Of a stretch of DNA of 64,000 nt, positions 34,935 to 45,844 are shown one piece after another (position 1 is the first letter of the stretch; each line of letters begins with the position of its first letter). This stretch comes from Doryteuthis pealeii. Lineage: Eukaryota > Mollusca > Cephalopoda > Myopsida > Loliginidae. The position numbers and the translations under genes are program-made. The stretch lies in NCBI GenBank assembly GCA_023376005.1, contig CM042152.1, positions 90,829,508-90,893,507 on the forward strand. Reading direction: 5' to 3'. A model generated the notes under the pieces. The model had not been told where the DNA came from, ran no database searches, and worked only from the letters and a program-made list of their open reading frames with translations.

Positions 34935-35090
34935 AAATATCCGACATGAAGGTTCCCGAGTTCGAGAAAGCTCTCGAGCCCGACAAGAAATAACTGAAGA
35001 AGGCCGGAGGGCGCATCGGCCGAAACGTTGTACAGATAACAATAAAAATGAGGACAATAGTCCGAACAATCCAAATAATACTCATTATCA
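34935..35090 (+). mobile_element. Hammerhead-like Penelope LTR-type repeat (copy c)
   Basis: It contains GAAGGTTCCCGAG, GACAAGAAATAA, CTGAAGA (34994-35000), stem GGCCGG...CGGCC, GAAAC (35022-35026), GTTGTACAG and a tail GGACAATAGTCCGAACAAT. The core consensus is kept, but stem I pairing is poor. Confidence 0.6.
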
Positions 35091-35210
35091 AGCCTCATCT
35101 AAAAAATTCAGAGAAATATTAAAAAAATTATTCAGTTCTAATTTTGGCAAAGGGATTATTTTAGTCGTATGATACAACGATATTATTTTTCACTGAAAGA
35201 ACAAGGAAAT

Positions 35211-35648
35211 ATGGGTTAAATCCTACTTAACGGACATAAATTCCACCATCGTGACCCTGCCGAAAGAAAAAAAATACTAAAAATCAAGGTATTAACCGAA
35301 TTTAATGAAATTTTCCAGCGTTGGTATATTAATGAATAAAATATATAACGCACCAGTTATTTTATTTAAAAACTCTTACATTTTTTTCAGGTCGGTTAAC
35401 TTTGAACCACGTACCTTTGAGGCATAACACAGATTCCCAAAGATACGTGGTCCAAAGTTAATTGACCTGAAAAAATGTAAAAGTTTTTAATTAAAATAAC
35501 TGGCGCATTATATTTTTTATTCATTGATGTATCAACACTGAAAACTTTATTAAATTTGGTTAATTCCTTGATTTTTAGTATCTTTTTTCTTTCGGCGGAG
35601 TGACATACGATGGTAAAATTTATGTCCGTTTAGTAAGATTTAACCGAA
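35211..35648. mobile_element. Fold-back element (~430 bp hairpin)
   Basis: Arms of about 200 bases (35211-35415 and 35440-35648) are imperfect inverted copies. The outer ends share ACGGACATAAATT and its complement, and the inner ends share AAAAAATGTAA and TTTTTTCAGGTC-like strings. It lies just downstream of the scramblase stop on that gene's strand. A related copy at 56440-56830 is split by a SINE. Confidence 0.75.
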
Positions 35649-35723
35649 ATATGTATATGTTTTTTGTTTGATTGTTTTTGTTTGTGTTTTTTTTTCTTTT
35701 TCTCGATTTGACAGTATTCCCAC

Positions 35724-36479
35724 TCAAGAATTCAAAATGGATTGCCTTGATTCAAAAAACATGAAATCAATTAGAAAAACAGCAGCAACAAGTGTTGCTT
35801 TAATTCTGACATCCAGATCAATTGGAAAACGCACATTAATATTGTCTGCATCCGTGAAAGCTTCTTGAAAACACCCAGACCAGAGTTTAGTTATTTTCCC
35901 TACCACCGTGCTCAAGTCAGGAGTAAAAATATCAAAGTTTTGATCGAAGCAGCCTAGAAGACCGGGAAACACACAAATAGGGCCTCGTATCTTCAACACG
36001 ATTTCGTTGTCAGCGTTTAGAATATCGTAACTCGGTGTCAGAAAACTGCATGTTTGTCTCACCCTTCCGAGTTCAATCCCACTTCGGTCCTCGACCCATA
36101 CTTCCATGATACATGGAGATGAACAGGCAAAGATGCTGGTCCCGGCACAGAACTTAAAATCACGACATAAGCGCATTACTTCCTGGTTTGCATTGTCTAC
36201 AATGTGCATGACGAAGCCGCGTCTGTTGCTACAAAAGAGGCGAGAAATAAAACTAGATTCCTCCATGGCAAAGTAAACCTGTTGACCAACACTGTTTTCG
36301 ATTTTGTAGCGATTACTCGTTTCAAATCCTGTTAGCATTTCTAAGAGCTCGATTTCTTGTTTTATGAGCAGTTGGTCGATCATAGTCAGATATTCGAAGT
36401 TTGGCGGGCAATTTTGGACAGTGTCCGGTCGAGGCATCCATTGCCTTGGCTGAGAAGTAGTGACAGAGGGTGAAGCCAT
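35724..36479 (-). CDS. Phospholipid scramblase family protein, single exon
   Basis: The 251-residue protein belongs to the scramblase family, whose animal members are membrane-anchored and linked to calcium-dependent, ATP-independent movement of phospholipids between bilayer leaflets. Recognisable blocks are IDQLLIKQEIELLEMLTGFE (34-53), NRYKIENSVGQQVYFAMEES (56-75), the segment from GPICVFPGLLGCFDQNF (166-182), KITKLWSGCFQEAF (195-208), and the EF-hand-like calcium site DADNINVRFPID (210-221). A C-terminal hydrophobic helix follows at about 226-242 (KATLVAAVFLIDFMFFE). The N-terminal proline-rich region of longer paralogues is short here. The poly-cysteine palmitoylation cluster seen in vertebrate PLSCR1 is replaced by separated cysteines. 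The frame is intact without introns, so it is a true single-exon gene or a young retrocopy. An AATAAA-like signal lies about 200 bases downstream, inside the fold-back element. Confidence 0.93.
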   Translation of the reverse strand: MASPSVTTSQPRQWMPRPDTVQNCPPNFEYLTMIDQLLIKQEIELLEMLTGFETSNRYKIENSVGQQVYFAMEESSFISRLFCSNRRGFVMHIVDNANQEVMRLCRDFKFCAGTSIFACSSPCIMEVWVEDRSGIELGRVRQTCSFLTPSYDILNADNEIVLKIRGPICVFPGLLGCFDQNFDIFTPDLSTVVGKITKLWSGCFQEAFTDADNINVRFPIDLDVRIKATLVAAVFLIDFMFFESRQSILNS

Positions 36480-37714
36480 GATTTTTCACGAAACAGAAAA
36501 TGAATACACTTGTTGCTGAAGGAACTGTTTTTGTATTAATAAAAACGGAAAGTCTCCTAGGTGATTCAAGTAAACAACTTAGCTAATCCAATGACATTCT
36601 TTATTTTAAATCTTGTCATTCTTATCTCATGCTAAGATATTAAATTAGAGCCCCTCTCCCAACGACGGAAAGTTTTGCTTATGTGGTCAGGTGGAAAGTT
36701 GAAGCAAAGTGAATAGCAACCAAAATACGACATACTTGGTAGGTGAGGTGTCTGTCTGTTTGTCCTAACGACATCAAGTGGGGAAAATAGAGAGAAGTCA
36801 AAATATATATCTAAAAAAAATAGGATACCCAGCCCTTAAAAAAAACATTTATTTTCTTTACACTGATAGTCACATACGCTGTAACAAATTTCAATAAAAG
36901 TAAATAAAAATAAAGAGTAAAATTATCGAAAAAATACATATAAAAATGATTCAATTAACAAAATTCATACACAAAAATATTCTTTCTTTTGTTATTCATT
37001 TACCTTTTTTTTTAAAGTCTTTTTTTTATTTTGAGGTAGAACAAAGAAAGGGTTATATTTTCACGTGTTAAAAACTGTCTTTTCCGTTTGATTTTGAAAA
37101 TTCCGCACAATGACTGCGAACATAAAAAGACATAAAAAATGCAATCCGTTCAGAGCGAAAAACAATACAAGAAAGTATAGAAACGGAAAACAAAGTTTGG
37201 AAGGGTAAACACTCAATGGGTGCAAACCATATTATTTTCTTCTGCTTTTTGTTTTCATTTTTAAAATGTCCTATTCTATTTTGAGGTGAAACAAGGAAAG
37301 GGTTTTATTTTCACGTGTTAAAAAATATATTTTTTTATATATACTAGCAAATATATGCACCCTCCGGGTGCAAGTATTTAAGTTTTAATATAATAAAATA
37401 TCATGTTAAATTAAAAAGGCTAATGAAACTGAATAAGAATTCAGATAAAAATATTTGGAACAGAGGGGGTATAATCGGAAAATAGAACAACTTTGAAACT
37501 AACTGTTCCACCATTTTCCCTTACTCCCATCTTTCAGTGGTAAATTTCCCTAATTTAACTATTTAGTTAAAATAGGAAAAGAAAAATAAAATTATAGTTA
37601 TTTCTTTATGTTAATAGATTTCTGTTAAGATTTATCCCCTAGATTTTTGCTCATATTTATTAAGATAAAACCAAACAATTAGAAATCAATAATACTAAGC
37701 ATATATTTATTAAA
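36480..37714. other. Upstream side of the scramblase and intergenic DNA
   Basis: No further exon is recognised. A direct repeat pair with TTTTGAGGT(A/G)(A/G)AACAA(A/G)GAAAGGGTT and TTTTCACGTGTTAAAAA lies at 37030-37078 and 37273-37327. The rest is AT-rich. Confidence 0.5.
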
Positions 37715-37990
37715 ATCAAATTTTTTAAGATCAATATGCAAATTAGCCTTCCCATTCACACTGTAAACCGCTATTTCGTTGAAATATAAAATATAATTGT
37801 ATGATTTTAGTATGTAGATATTGTTAACAGTCTTAATGATGTAAACAATCTTACTAATAATTGAGGTTTAATTAAAAAATAAAATCATGGAGAATGTGTG
37901 TAAATAACAAAGGGAATTGTGACTTGTATAGTAATATAGTTTCGGTTACAGACAGACAAACCCACAATCTCCATTATAATAAGATATTAA
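37715..37990 (+). mobile_element. Partial copy of the long-TIR element
   Basis: This matches the interior 8930-9190: GATCAATATGCAAATTAGCC, ACTGTAAACCGCTATTTC, AAAATCATGGAGAATGTG and ATAGTTTCGGTTA-type strings in the same order. The terminal repeats are missing here, so it is a fragment. Confidence 0.75.
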
Positions 37991-38282
37991 TATTTTATAT
38001 TTTTGCTTGAAGGCAATTACAATGCGAATATCGCATAAATTCGATAATTATAGAAGATAATAATGACAAGTGAATTTCGCAAAGAATTACTCGGTGGGTA
38101 GAATATCGTACAGACTGTTTCAACTTTATTATCCTGCTGCAGTCCCGGTTTCGATTTCTGTCGGAGGGAAATCGTTAGTATATATCGCTGATGAGACTTA
38201 ACACCTAACACCTGTGGCACTATCAGAATGCACCATGATACACTCCATATTAGAGAAAAGATATTCTGTGTTTGTCTACCTT

Positions 38283-38306
38283 ACTCCACACACACACACA
38301 CACACA

Positions 38307-38378
<72 letters not shown>
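38283..38378. repeat. CA then TA microsatellite
   Basis: (CA)n at 38287-38306 is followed by (TA)n to 38377. The frames through it are artefacts. Confidence 0.9.
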
Positions 38379-38379
<1 letters not shown>

Positions 38380-38547
38380 ACTCTCTCGTCGATTTTCGAC
38401 GCATGAGGATTCACACACACAATGAACACCCACACAGTGATTTGTTTATAGTGGTGAAAGCTTGTGTTGGACCATCCACACTTTTTGGCACAGTCGATAA
38501 TTGGTGCACCAAGGGTTGCCACAAACCCAATGAACGACCGACCTCAG

Positions 38548-38740
38548 GAATTTTGAATTCAGAGTTATCCCTCTCCTGACTGGTTACCTACCCAAGGTTG
38601 AAGGGCCCAGTCTGCCCTACTATTTAACCCATAGCTGGAGGGAGTTTTGAATTCAGAGTTATCCCTCTCCTAGACTGGTTACCTACCCAAGGCTGAAGAG
38701 CCCAGTCTGCCCTACTATTTAACCCTTAGCTGGAGGGAGA
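38548..38740 (-). repeat. Tandemly duplicated SINE family 1 tail
   Basis: Two copies of about 96 bases (38548-38645 and 38646-38740) contain TTTTGAATTCAGAGTTATCC, GACTGGTTACCTACCCAAGG and ACCCATAGCTGGAGGGA or close variants. They equal, on the minus strand, the 3' part of SINE family 1. The head with the tRNA boxes is absent from both. Confidence 0.75.
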
Positions 38741-38744
38741 ATAT

Positions 38745-39470
38745 ATTATGACACATGGGTTTCGCGTCGTCATCATCTCACCATTGTTCTCGTCCAAATC
38801 GTCTGGGAGAATATCGATCACAACCAATAGCAGTCTCCAGATCGATACTCTGGATTGTTACGTACAGGACGTCCGGAGAGATTTGATGATCAATAGCAGT
38901 CTGTCCGGATCATCTCTGTCACTTCTGTCACTGGCCGTATCTATCGTACCCCAACGCCGTGTCTGAACGCACCCATGTGTCATAAGGGAAACAACACAAC
39001 AACAAGAGAGATGAAGAGAAGACAATGTCAGGTGAACTTCAGAAAAGGCAGGGAGATATATAATACGTATTCATCTGCTGCTATCTCCCCTGGTTGTCGA
39101 GATGGGGGGTTCCCCACCTTTCTTTGTAGACCTCTGCTAAGGCTAGCGTCTAGTGGGCATCTAACATTTATCTCTTCAGTTCAGGGCTCATGTGCACTCT
39201 TCGGCTCCCAGGGACTAACTGCTCTCTCCGTTGTCCCAAGACTAACTGACTAAACTTTTCAAATTTCCCAGAAATCCCCAAATCTCATCTCACTCTCGTA
39301 TGAAATCTCATCCTCCGAGATTTGTGTCTAAAACCCCGGGTTTTTGAAAAGTTCTTGTCTTAATCTAGGTCATATTTTATTGCTAGTCTAAACTATAGTT
39401 AACCCTCAAATTGGTCAAACCCAGTCTTCTCGTCTCCTAAGAAGAGATTATCATCCTTTTATATCTATTG
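38745..39470. other. Stretch without a recognised gene
   Basis: The sequence is less AT-rich than its surroundings, with short frames (for example 38748-38966 and 38975-39253 plus) that match nothing I know. The string CAATAGCAGTCT occurs twice (near 38825 and 38891). Confidence 0.4.
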
Positions 39471-39479
39471 CCACCCACA

Positions 39480-39794
39480 ACCAATATGCTTACTTACACA
39501 CACATATATGCATACCCACACACACACATGTATGTATACATACGCACATATGTATGTATGTATCTATCTATACATAATATATTCACACACATTATCTACA
39601 CTAGAACACACACACATATTTATACATATATGTGGTTTGACTTACTACTTATTAATTCAATATAATTACTACTACGTATCTATATAACTAAGTGTGCATT
39701 TATATGCACACACACATTCTTACACCCACCGTTGTATTATAATATGGATTCATACCTTTCCCAAGGGTATTAGCGCTATGTGAAATGCCAACAG

Positions 39795-39834
<40 letters not shown>

Positions 39835-39835
39835 A
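39480..39835. repeat. CA-rich and TA microsatellites with a SINE scrap
   Basis: CA and TATG repeats (39495-39640), a short SINE family 1 piece with TTTCCCAAGGGTATTAGCG (39752-39785) and a TA run (39797-39830). Confidence 0.7.
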
Positions 39836-40274
39836 TTTTGTTCTAATCACTTAATCTATCTATTTTATTTTATTCTTATCACTCAGTATTCATTTGTTCA
39901 TATCTCTGTCTTTAATCCATTAGTTTTACTCACAGATCTGTCATTTTTTTCCCTGTTTATGTCACTTAATCTATCTTCGTCAATTCTATCTCAATCTGTA
40001 CGTATCTCTTAATTCGTTATAGTATCAATCTACTAGACATGTTCATGCAGGTCGTTCATAAGATAAGAAAAATCAATAGATTACGATCTTTTCTATGCAC
40101 CCAGTGTTTCTTTATATTAGAATGCACCATGGTAGGGAAGATATTTACTCGAGTCCACATAATCCAATGACCAACATTAGCATTAGTATATCCGTGATAT
40201 ACTAACACTGATCACAACGGAAGGAAAAGCAAGATAAACTCATTTACACATACAAGAGAATTTAATATGTCTCT

Positions 40275-40430
40275 GAATTTTTTAGATGAGGCTTGATAAT
40301 TATTATTATTTGTATTATTCGGACCATTGTCCTCATTTCATTGTTATCTGTACAACGTTTCGGTGGATGTGCACTCCGGCCTTCTTCAGGTGAACCTTCT
40401 CGTACTCGGGAACCTTCTCGGACACGTAGC
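40275..40430 (-). mobile_element. Hammerhead-like Penelope LTR-type repeat (copy d)
   Basis: On the minus strand: GAAGGTTC units, CTGAAGA (40389-40383), stem GGCCGGAG...CC, GAAAC (40361-40357), GTTGTACAG and the GGACAATGGTCCGAATAAT tail. Stem II has decayed on one side. Confidence 0.55.
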
Positions 40431-40434
40431 CTAG

Positions 40435-40590
40435 TGGATAAAGGAGTTAGGTTAAGACAGTTCTAAGTGAAAGTTATCTCTAGAATGCAGTTTCAATCCT
40501 GGTCAGGGGTAGCAGTAACATGGAATGATAATTAACACAGTTTAACACCTGTACACCAGCTATGATTAGCGGAATGAGAACAGGATACCC
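40435..40590 (+). mobile_element. SINE-like repeat, family 4, copy 2
   Basis: This matches 28036-28150 (GTTAAGACAGTTCTAAGTGA, GTTTCAATCCTGG, GCAGTAACATGG, AGCTATGATTAGCGG). It abuts a hammerhead-like repeat copy, as the first one does. Confidence 0.55.
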
Positions 40591-40594
40591 TGTT

Positions 40595-41045
40595 GCATAG
40601 CGTGTCGTCACTGTACTAAATTGCAATAGTTTTATCTTCGTTGTAAGGGATGACAATAATACCAAAGTTATCCTCCAGAAGTTTATTGAAATAAATTCAA
40701 GCTTCTTAACTTCGAGAGAGAGGGTCAGTTTAATTAATATATTCAGTCTTTAGACTTTCGGTCCTTCGATTAAATTTCTGGGCGACAAGCTTTTTCAGTT
40801 GGTAAATATTAACGCTAGCTTTTCCGACACCAACTACACGAGGTCCCGCTCGGCCGACTACTGACCCCAATCACCTCCTCTCTCTCCGCGTGACTGCCTC
40901 CGGGACTCTGACGACTGACCTGTCTGAAGCCCTCGGTTCTTTTATATTCATAGCTACTCCCACGTATTTTTATCTCTTGATCTGATAACGGGCAGGTGTT
41001 AAACTTCTTTGTTTAATAAAACCGGGAATTCATATTTCCCTTTGT
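40595..41045. other. Stretch without a recognised gene
   Basis: Mixed-composition sequence. No match elsewhere in the window and no frame of note. Confidence 0.4.
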
Positions 41046-41054
41046 ATAATATAT

Positions 41055-41265
41055 AACAACCCATCGGGGACTGAATAAAGGGTTTGGTTCAAAGTTTCTA
41101 GATGGCTTCCGATTGCGACAAGAAGGTTCCCGATTACGACAAGAAGGTTCCCGAGCCCGAGAAGGTTCACCTGGAGAAGGCGGGAGGACACATCGGCCGA
41201 AACGTTGTACAGATAACAATGAAGAGGAAGACAATAGTCCGAATAATACAAATAATACTAAGAAA
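41055..41265 (+). mobile_element. Hammerhead-like Penelope LTR-type repeat (copy e)
   Basis: GACTGAATAAAGGGTTTGG and three GAAGGTTCCCGA-type units precede CTGGAGA (41171-41177, a changed core), a GGC...CGGCC stem, GAAAC and GTTGTACAG. The core substitution predicts loss of cleavage. It is the best copy of the upstream unit array. Confidence 0.6.
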
Positions 41266-41689
41266 ATTTAAACTTTATGTACATGATATAGGTACAAGTA
41301 ACATGAAAATAAGTAATATACAAACGTGTCTCATTGTAGAATTATACATATATTGTTTCATGAACATGCAGTATGTGGAAAGGGTATAAAATGGAAAAAA
41401 GGTTTACTTGACAACTATGGGTAATATCGTCATGTAACATTACTGTTCCATGGCAGGGGTAGAGACAAACTCCCTACAGTTCAAAGGTCGAGAAGTAATT
41501 TGTGGACTGTCGTGAGAAATCACAGGAGGCCTCTAACGGAAATGCCAATTCTCTTACGGGTATTCTGCTTTGCTGGTCTGCGTAGCTTGACAGATAGCTT
41601 TAAACAAGACGGTCTACGAAAACGATTAACGATTAAATGAGGCAACTTAAAAGAAAAACTGAAGATGATGGAATGAACAAGAAAGTTAA

Positions 41690-41956
41690 ATATATATATA
41701 TATATATTGATGAAGACAAACGAACAAGTTTGTGTTCATCATATATATATATATAATATATATAATATATATATATATATATATAAGTAAAGAAATAACA
41801 AAAGACTTTTGCTCTGTGACTCTAACATTAAGAGCACACATTGAGCTCTCAAACTGCGACAGGTTTTTAAAAATAAAACTCTTGTGTCGTAAGGAAGATT
41901 TCTTCTCTGGACTTTTGGATATATATTATATTATATATATATATATATTATATATA
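41690..41956. repeat. TA island with hairpin cassette and partial copy of the palindrome-edge element
   Basis: A small hairpin (GATGAAGACAAAC, loop, complement; 41708-41740) sits between TA runs. It is followed by 41786-41930, which repeats the outer edge sequence of the giant palindrome (AAGTAAAGAAATAACAAAAG, then CTCTGTGACTCTAAC, GGAAGATTTCTTCTCTGG). Confidence 0.75.
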
Positions 41957-42108
41957 TATGGGAGAATATGTGCTTAATTGAAGTCGTACCTAATTTTAAA
42001 AGTTAATTAATTAATAATAAATTAATTAGGCGGGCATACCTAATTAATTATTAATTAATTAACTTTCAAAATTAGGTACGACTTCAATTAAGCACATATT
42101 CTCCCATA
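41957..42108. mobile_element. Near-perfect 152-bp palindrome (miniature fold-back element)
   Basis: TATGGGAGAATATGTGC at the left end is the exact complement of the right end, and the arms run about 70 bases each with few mismatches to a short CGGGCAT loop. The outermost TA could be a TA target duplication inside the surrounding TA repeat. No coding content. Confidence 0.85.
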
Positions 42109-42162
42109 AATTGTCGGCTAAAAAAAAAGCCAGATCATAAAACACATCGCTGTGTATTCACT

Positions 42163-42167
<5 letters not shown>

Positions 42168-42212
<45 letters not shown>
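42168..42212. repeat. TA microsatellite
   Basis: Uninterrupted TA run. The flanking 42212-42670 holds no recognised gene. Confidence 0.9.
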
Positions 42213-42674
42213 ATTAAAATCACTTCTGCCATACGTTTCTTGTTTATCAAATATGTGGGTATTAAAATAGAATTAAAATAAAAAAATAGAAAAATAACAA
42301 ATTCCCATGAGCCTTCAGACCGGAAGAACCCTCCGTGAATGTGAATTGTGCAGGTAAAAGGAACCACTTCCGACTATCAAGTTAATCTCATTGCCTTTCG
42401 GGCTTAGGCCTTAAGTGGGAGCAGACGTTTACTGGACAGAGAGAATTTTCCTTTCCACGTGGTGGCTATGACCCATGAATAAAGTCTGAGTCCAAAAACT
42501 ACCTTTTGTCTTCGTCTCTTCCTTTCTTTCCTTTTCTTTCCTTTAATTCCTTTCAGCGCGACCACCAAATATGACGGGGTTAAAAGGGAAACCTGTGAAC
42601 ATGCACCAAAAATAACCACAGACCTTTAAACTTAAATATTAAAATACTTGACATCCCACGGCCGACTGATATAT

Positions 42675-43569
42675 ACGGCCCCACATGTAACATAAGCAGG
42701 CAGAATTCTAACAGGCCGATTCGTTTTATAGTCAATCTATTTGTAAGATACAAAAAATAAAAAGAAAACAGTTACAAAAATATTTTTTGACCGTAGCTTT
42801 TTAAAAAACATTTTATCGTATATTTTTGAACTTCCCACGGTGCAAAATTTTAAGTCTTCCTCCAGAAATACTGCATCTCTGTAGTATCATCACTATCATT
42901 GCCTATCATGATCACGGAATACATTTCACATTGAAAATTAATTTGTGAAAAAAATTTTTGCGATATAACCTGAAAAAATTAATTTTTTGTGATATAACCT
43001 GAAAAAATAATTTTTTGTGATATAACCTGTAAAAATTAATTTTTTGTGATATAACCTGTAAAAATTAATTTTTTGTGATATAACCTGAAAAAATGAATTT
43101 TTGGTGATATAACCTGAAAAAATGAATTTTTGTGATATAACCTGTAAAAATTAATTTTTGTGATATAACTGAAAAAATTAATTTTTTGTGATATAACATG
43201 TAAAAATTAATTTTTGTGATATAACCTGAAAAAAATAATTTTTTGTGATATAACCTGAAAAAAATAATTTTTTGTGATATAACCTGTAAAAATTAATTTT
43301 TAGTGATATAACTGAAAAAAATAATTTTTAGTGATATAACCTGAAATCATAGAGAAATTGTTATTTTTTAAATTTTTATTTATTTATGCAGTAATACAAA
43401 ACAAACTCTAGTAATGGTGTTTGTTTTGTATAATTGCATAATTTTTTATAACTATTTTTTGTTAGTTTGTTTATAATCTTTTATCATTAAATTCCTGAAA
43501 AAATAACTATAACTATAAAATGAATCGGCCTGTTAGAATTCTGCTTGCTTATGTTACATGTGGGGCCGT
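42675..43569. mobile_element. TIR element carrying a ~30-bp minisatellite
   Basis: ACGGCCCCACATGTAACATA at 42675 and its complement ending at 43569 are the outer parts of inverted repeats about 58 bases long (also sharing AATTCTAACAGGCCGATTC and its complement). Inside, 42957-43345 is an array of about 12-13 units built on GTGATATAACCTG and AAAAATTAATTTTTT, each itself self-complementary in part. No transposase. A target duplication was not identified. Confidence 0.8.
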
Positions 43570-43829
43570 GGTAAACCCACAAATACAATTGAATATGTCA
43601 ATTCCATCCTTTCGCAATACATCCGAAATGGTGACGAATCTTCACGAAAATTTTGAGAGGAAAGCACTTATCAACTATTTTGCTACATAACAACAAGTTT
43701 AAACACATTTATATCCCACTGAGATAGACAAGTCTAGATACGTCACGTTCAGCGAATTGAGGGAAATCTTTCAAAACTATAAAGAAAGACTACTGAAGGC
43801 TCGTAGCGTAATTGTTATCCTCGAAGGAA

Positions 43830-44035
43830 ATGAATATGGGGATCCGTGTTCAAATCCTGGACGAGACTAGTTGCATTTCACATACCCTTGGGAAAGGTAT
43901 GAATCCAATTATTCTCCCTGCAGCTATGTATAAATAGTAAGGAATACAGGGTCTTTTTAAAACCTTGGCGAGACAATCAGTTGAGGAGAAACAAAACTCT
44001 GAATTCAAACCTGTTAAACTCAGCTTAAAAATTAA
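43830..44035 (+). mobile_element. tRNA-derived SINE, family 1
   Basis: GTTCAAATCCTGGACGAG (B-box region), TTGCATTTCACAT, GGGAAAGGTATGAATCCAA and a tail with AACCTGTTAAACTCAGCTTA. The head upstream is degraded. Confidence 0.75.
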
Positions 44036-44329
44036 TCTTGTGCGGAGTAGTTGGTAAATATTGTGACAATAAAATAGGAACCTGCGGACCGTACACCGGT
44101 TACTTCCGCCCAGACTCGTCTCCAGTACTCTCTAGTTAATAAACAGCATACACGCGTTACTTCTATGTGTATACAAATTCATCCAGTGTTCTTGTGAGTA
44201 ATTTAGCAACAAAACCATTCACCACTTGAACCCTGACAAGCTGGATGGGACCTGCACAAGAATGCTGCGTGAGGTCTTGAACAAGTCGTGAAAAGAACAC
44301 CCTACAAGGAAGCAGCTGTACGGCCACCT

Positions 44330-44560
44330 GCTCCCTATCGCACAAACCATCCGAGTGAGACGGACAATGCATGCTGGACATTGCTGGAGAAGCAAGGACT
44401 AGCTCATAAGCGACGTCCTCCTGTGGAAGACCAACTCTGCGAAGATGCTGGATGCTGCGCAGAGGACCTCCCTGGGACAATGAATGACAGAGAAGGTTGG
44501 CGAGAGATTGTCATGGATATCCGTGCTGATTGCGCGACAGGATGATGATGATGAATGATG
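44330..44560 (+). pseudogene. 3' end of a LINE reverse transcriptase ORF with GAT tail (third copy)
   Basis: Readable pieces are CWTLLEKQGLAHKRRPPVED, then QLCEDAGCCAEDLPGTMNDR and GWREIVMDIRADCATG, followed by a (GAT)n tail at 44541-44553. It is the same C-terminal LINE segment as 610-925 and 19540-19800, and the longest continuous frame of the three. RT motifs are absent. Confidence 0.65.
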
Positions 44561-44636
44561 GAGGAAGATTATAATCCAGCATCTGGAAAGAATTTCATTT
44601 AAAGTATGATCACAGTGTTATCATTTTATCTCTGGG

Positions 44637-44890
44637 GCAGTTTAGCTCAGTCGGTAGAGCGTCGGACTAGGAAACACAAGGTTCCAGGTTCGATACCGGC
44701 TCTCGCTAACTCAGTGTATGAGTAACACAGGGATCTGTGCGGTAACGTGAGGAGCTGATGGTAGGTGTGGCGCTCCATCTCAGACTCCAAAGACAATCTC
44801 CTGTGTCTAGCGCTACTGAAAAGGGGACATGCTTCCTCGCTATATGGCTGATACCAACATTAGGACACACTGGCGATTTTATTTTACTTA
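44637..44890 (+). mobile_element. tRNA-derived SINE, family 2, copy 1
   Basis: The tRNA-like head has a perfect A box TAGCTCAGTCGGTAGAGCG and B box GGTTCGATACC, followed by a body with GAGCTGATGGTAGGTGTGG and CTGGCGATTTTATTTTAC, ending in an ACTTACTT tail. The head resembles tRNA-Lys but lacks a sound acceptor stem, so it is not a tRNA gene. The second copy is at 56518-56775 and a reversed piece at 59412-59560. Confidence 0.85.
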
Positions 44891-44918
44891 CTTACAGTTA
44901 TAAATCGCTCCAAGCCAA

Positions 44919-45590
44919 TTAAATACACACCTAAAATTTTAACGACATTGTAGATTTTTAACACTATAATAGGTGAATACAGTTCTCATATCTCTGCCAA
45001 TTCTTAGAATTGATTGTTTCTTTGGTATCAATGAATTCTACGCATCAAAATCAATCAGAAAAACCAAACATATAGAAACTTTGAAGACTTTTAAAAATAG
45101 GTGATTTCTTCTGGACTTATAAGGGGGATACCTAACGGAAATTCCATAAAACCGACACCGACAATTTACCTGAAATTTGTGATTTTCAGTTACAAGAAAG
45201 GGTTTTTTAAGTATTCATATCACTGCCAATCCTTCGAACTTATCTTTCCTTTAAAATCAATGAATTCTATGAATCAAAATCTATCAAAAAAGCCAATTAA
45301 ATACACACCTAAAATTTTAACGACATTGTAGATTTTTAACACTATAATAGGTGATTAAAGTTCTCATATCTCTGCCAATTCTTAGAATTGATTGCTTTCT
45401 TTGGTATCAATGAATTCTACGCATCAAAATCAATCGGAAAAACCAAACATATCGAAACTTTGAAGACTTTTAAAAATAGGTGATTTCTTCTGGACGTATA
45501 GGTACTTCCATAAAACCGACACCGACAATTTACATGAAATTTGTGATTTTCTGTTACAATCCCTCGAACTTATCTTTCCTTTAAAATCAC
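44919..45590 (+). repeat. Tandem duplication (~360 bp, two copies, each with two half-units)
   Basis: CAATTAAATACACACCTAAA begins both copies (44919 and 45292). Both include TCAATGAATTCTACGCATC and ACTTTGAAGACTTTTAAAAA. Within a copy the second half (ATCACTGCCAATCCTTCGAA, TCAATGAATTCTATGAATC) is a diverged version of the first. The second copy has lost a few dozen bases near 45505 and 45557. No gene. Confidence 0.8.
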
Positions 45591-45844
45591 CATCTCCGTG
45601 CCAATGAATATCCAACAAATATATAAAGAAAGGCCAGACGCGTATTGGGTCGCAAATAACATTTCTGTATACAAAAATACACCAGTTCTTCTATCTTTTA
45701 TCGGTCCCAAGTCTTATGCTACTCTACAAGTTATATCAGCTCTTGATTTGCCAATACAATGAGTTATGCATATTATTCTTTCAACATTTTATTCCAAAGG
45801 CCCTTAAAATCTTTTGGGCGATATATATTCCACGTTATAAGACA

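Noticed and set aside
44637..44710. tRNA-Lys gene
   Set aside because: The A and B boxes match but acceptor and anticodon stems do not close, and the sequence continues into a SINE body that is repeated at 56518-56775.
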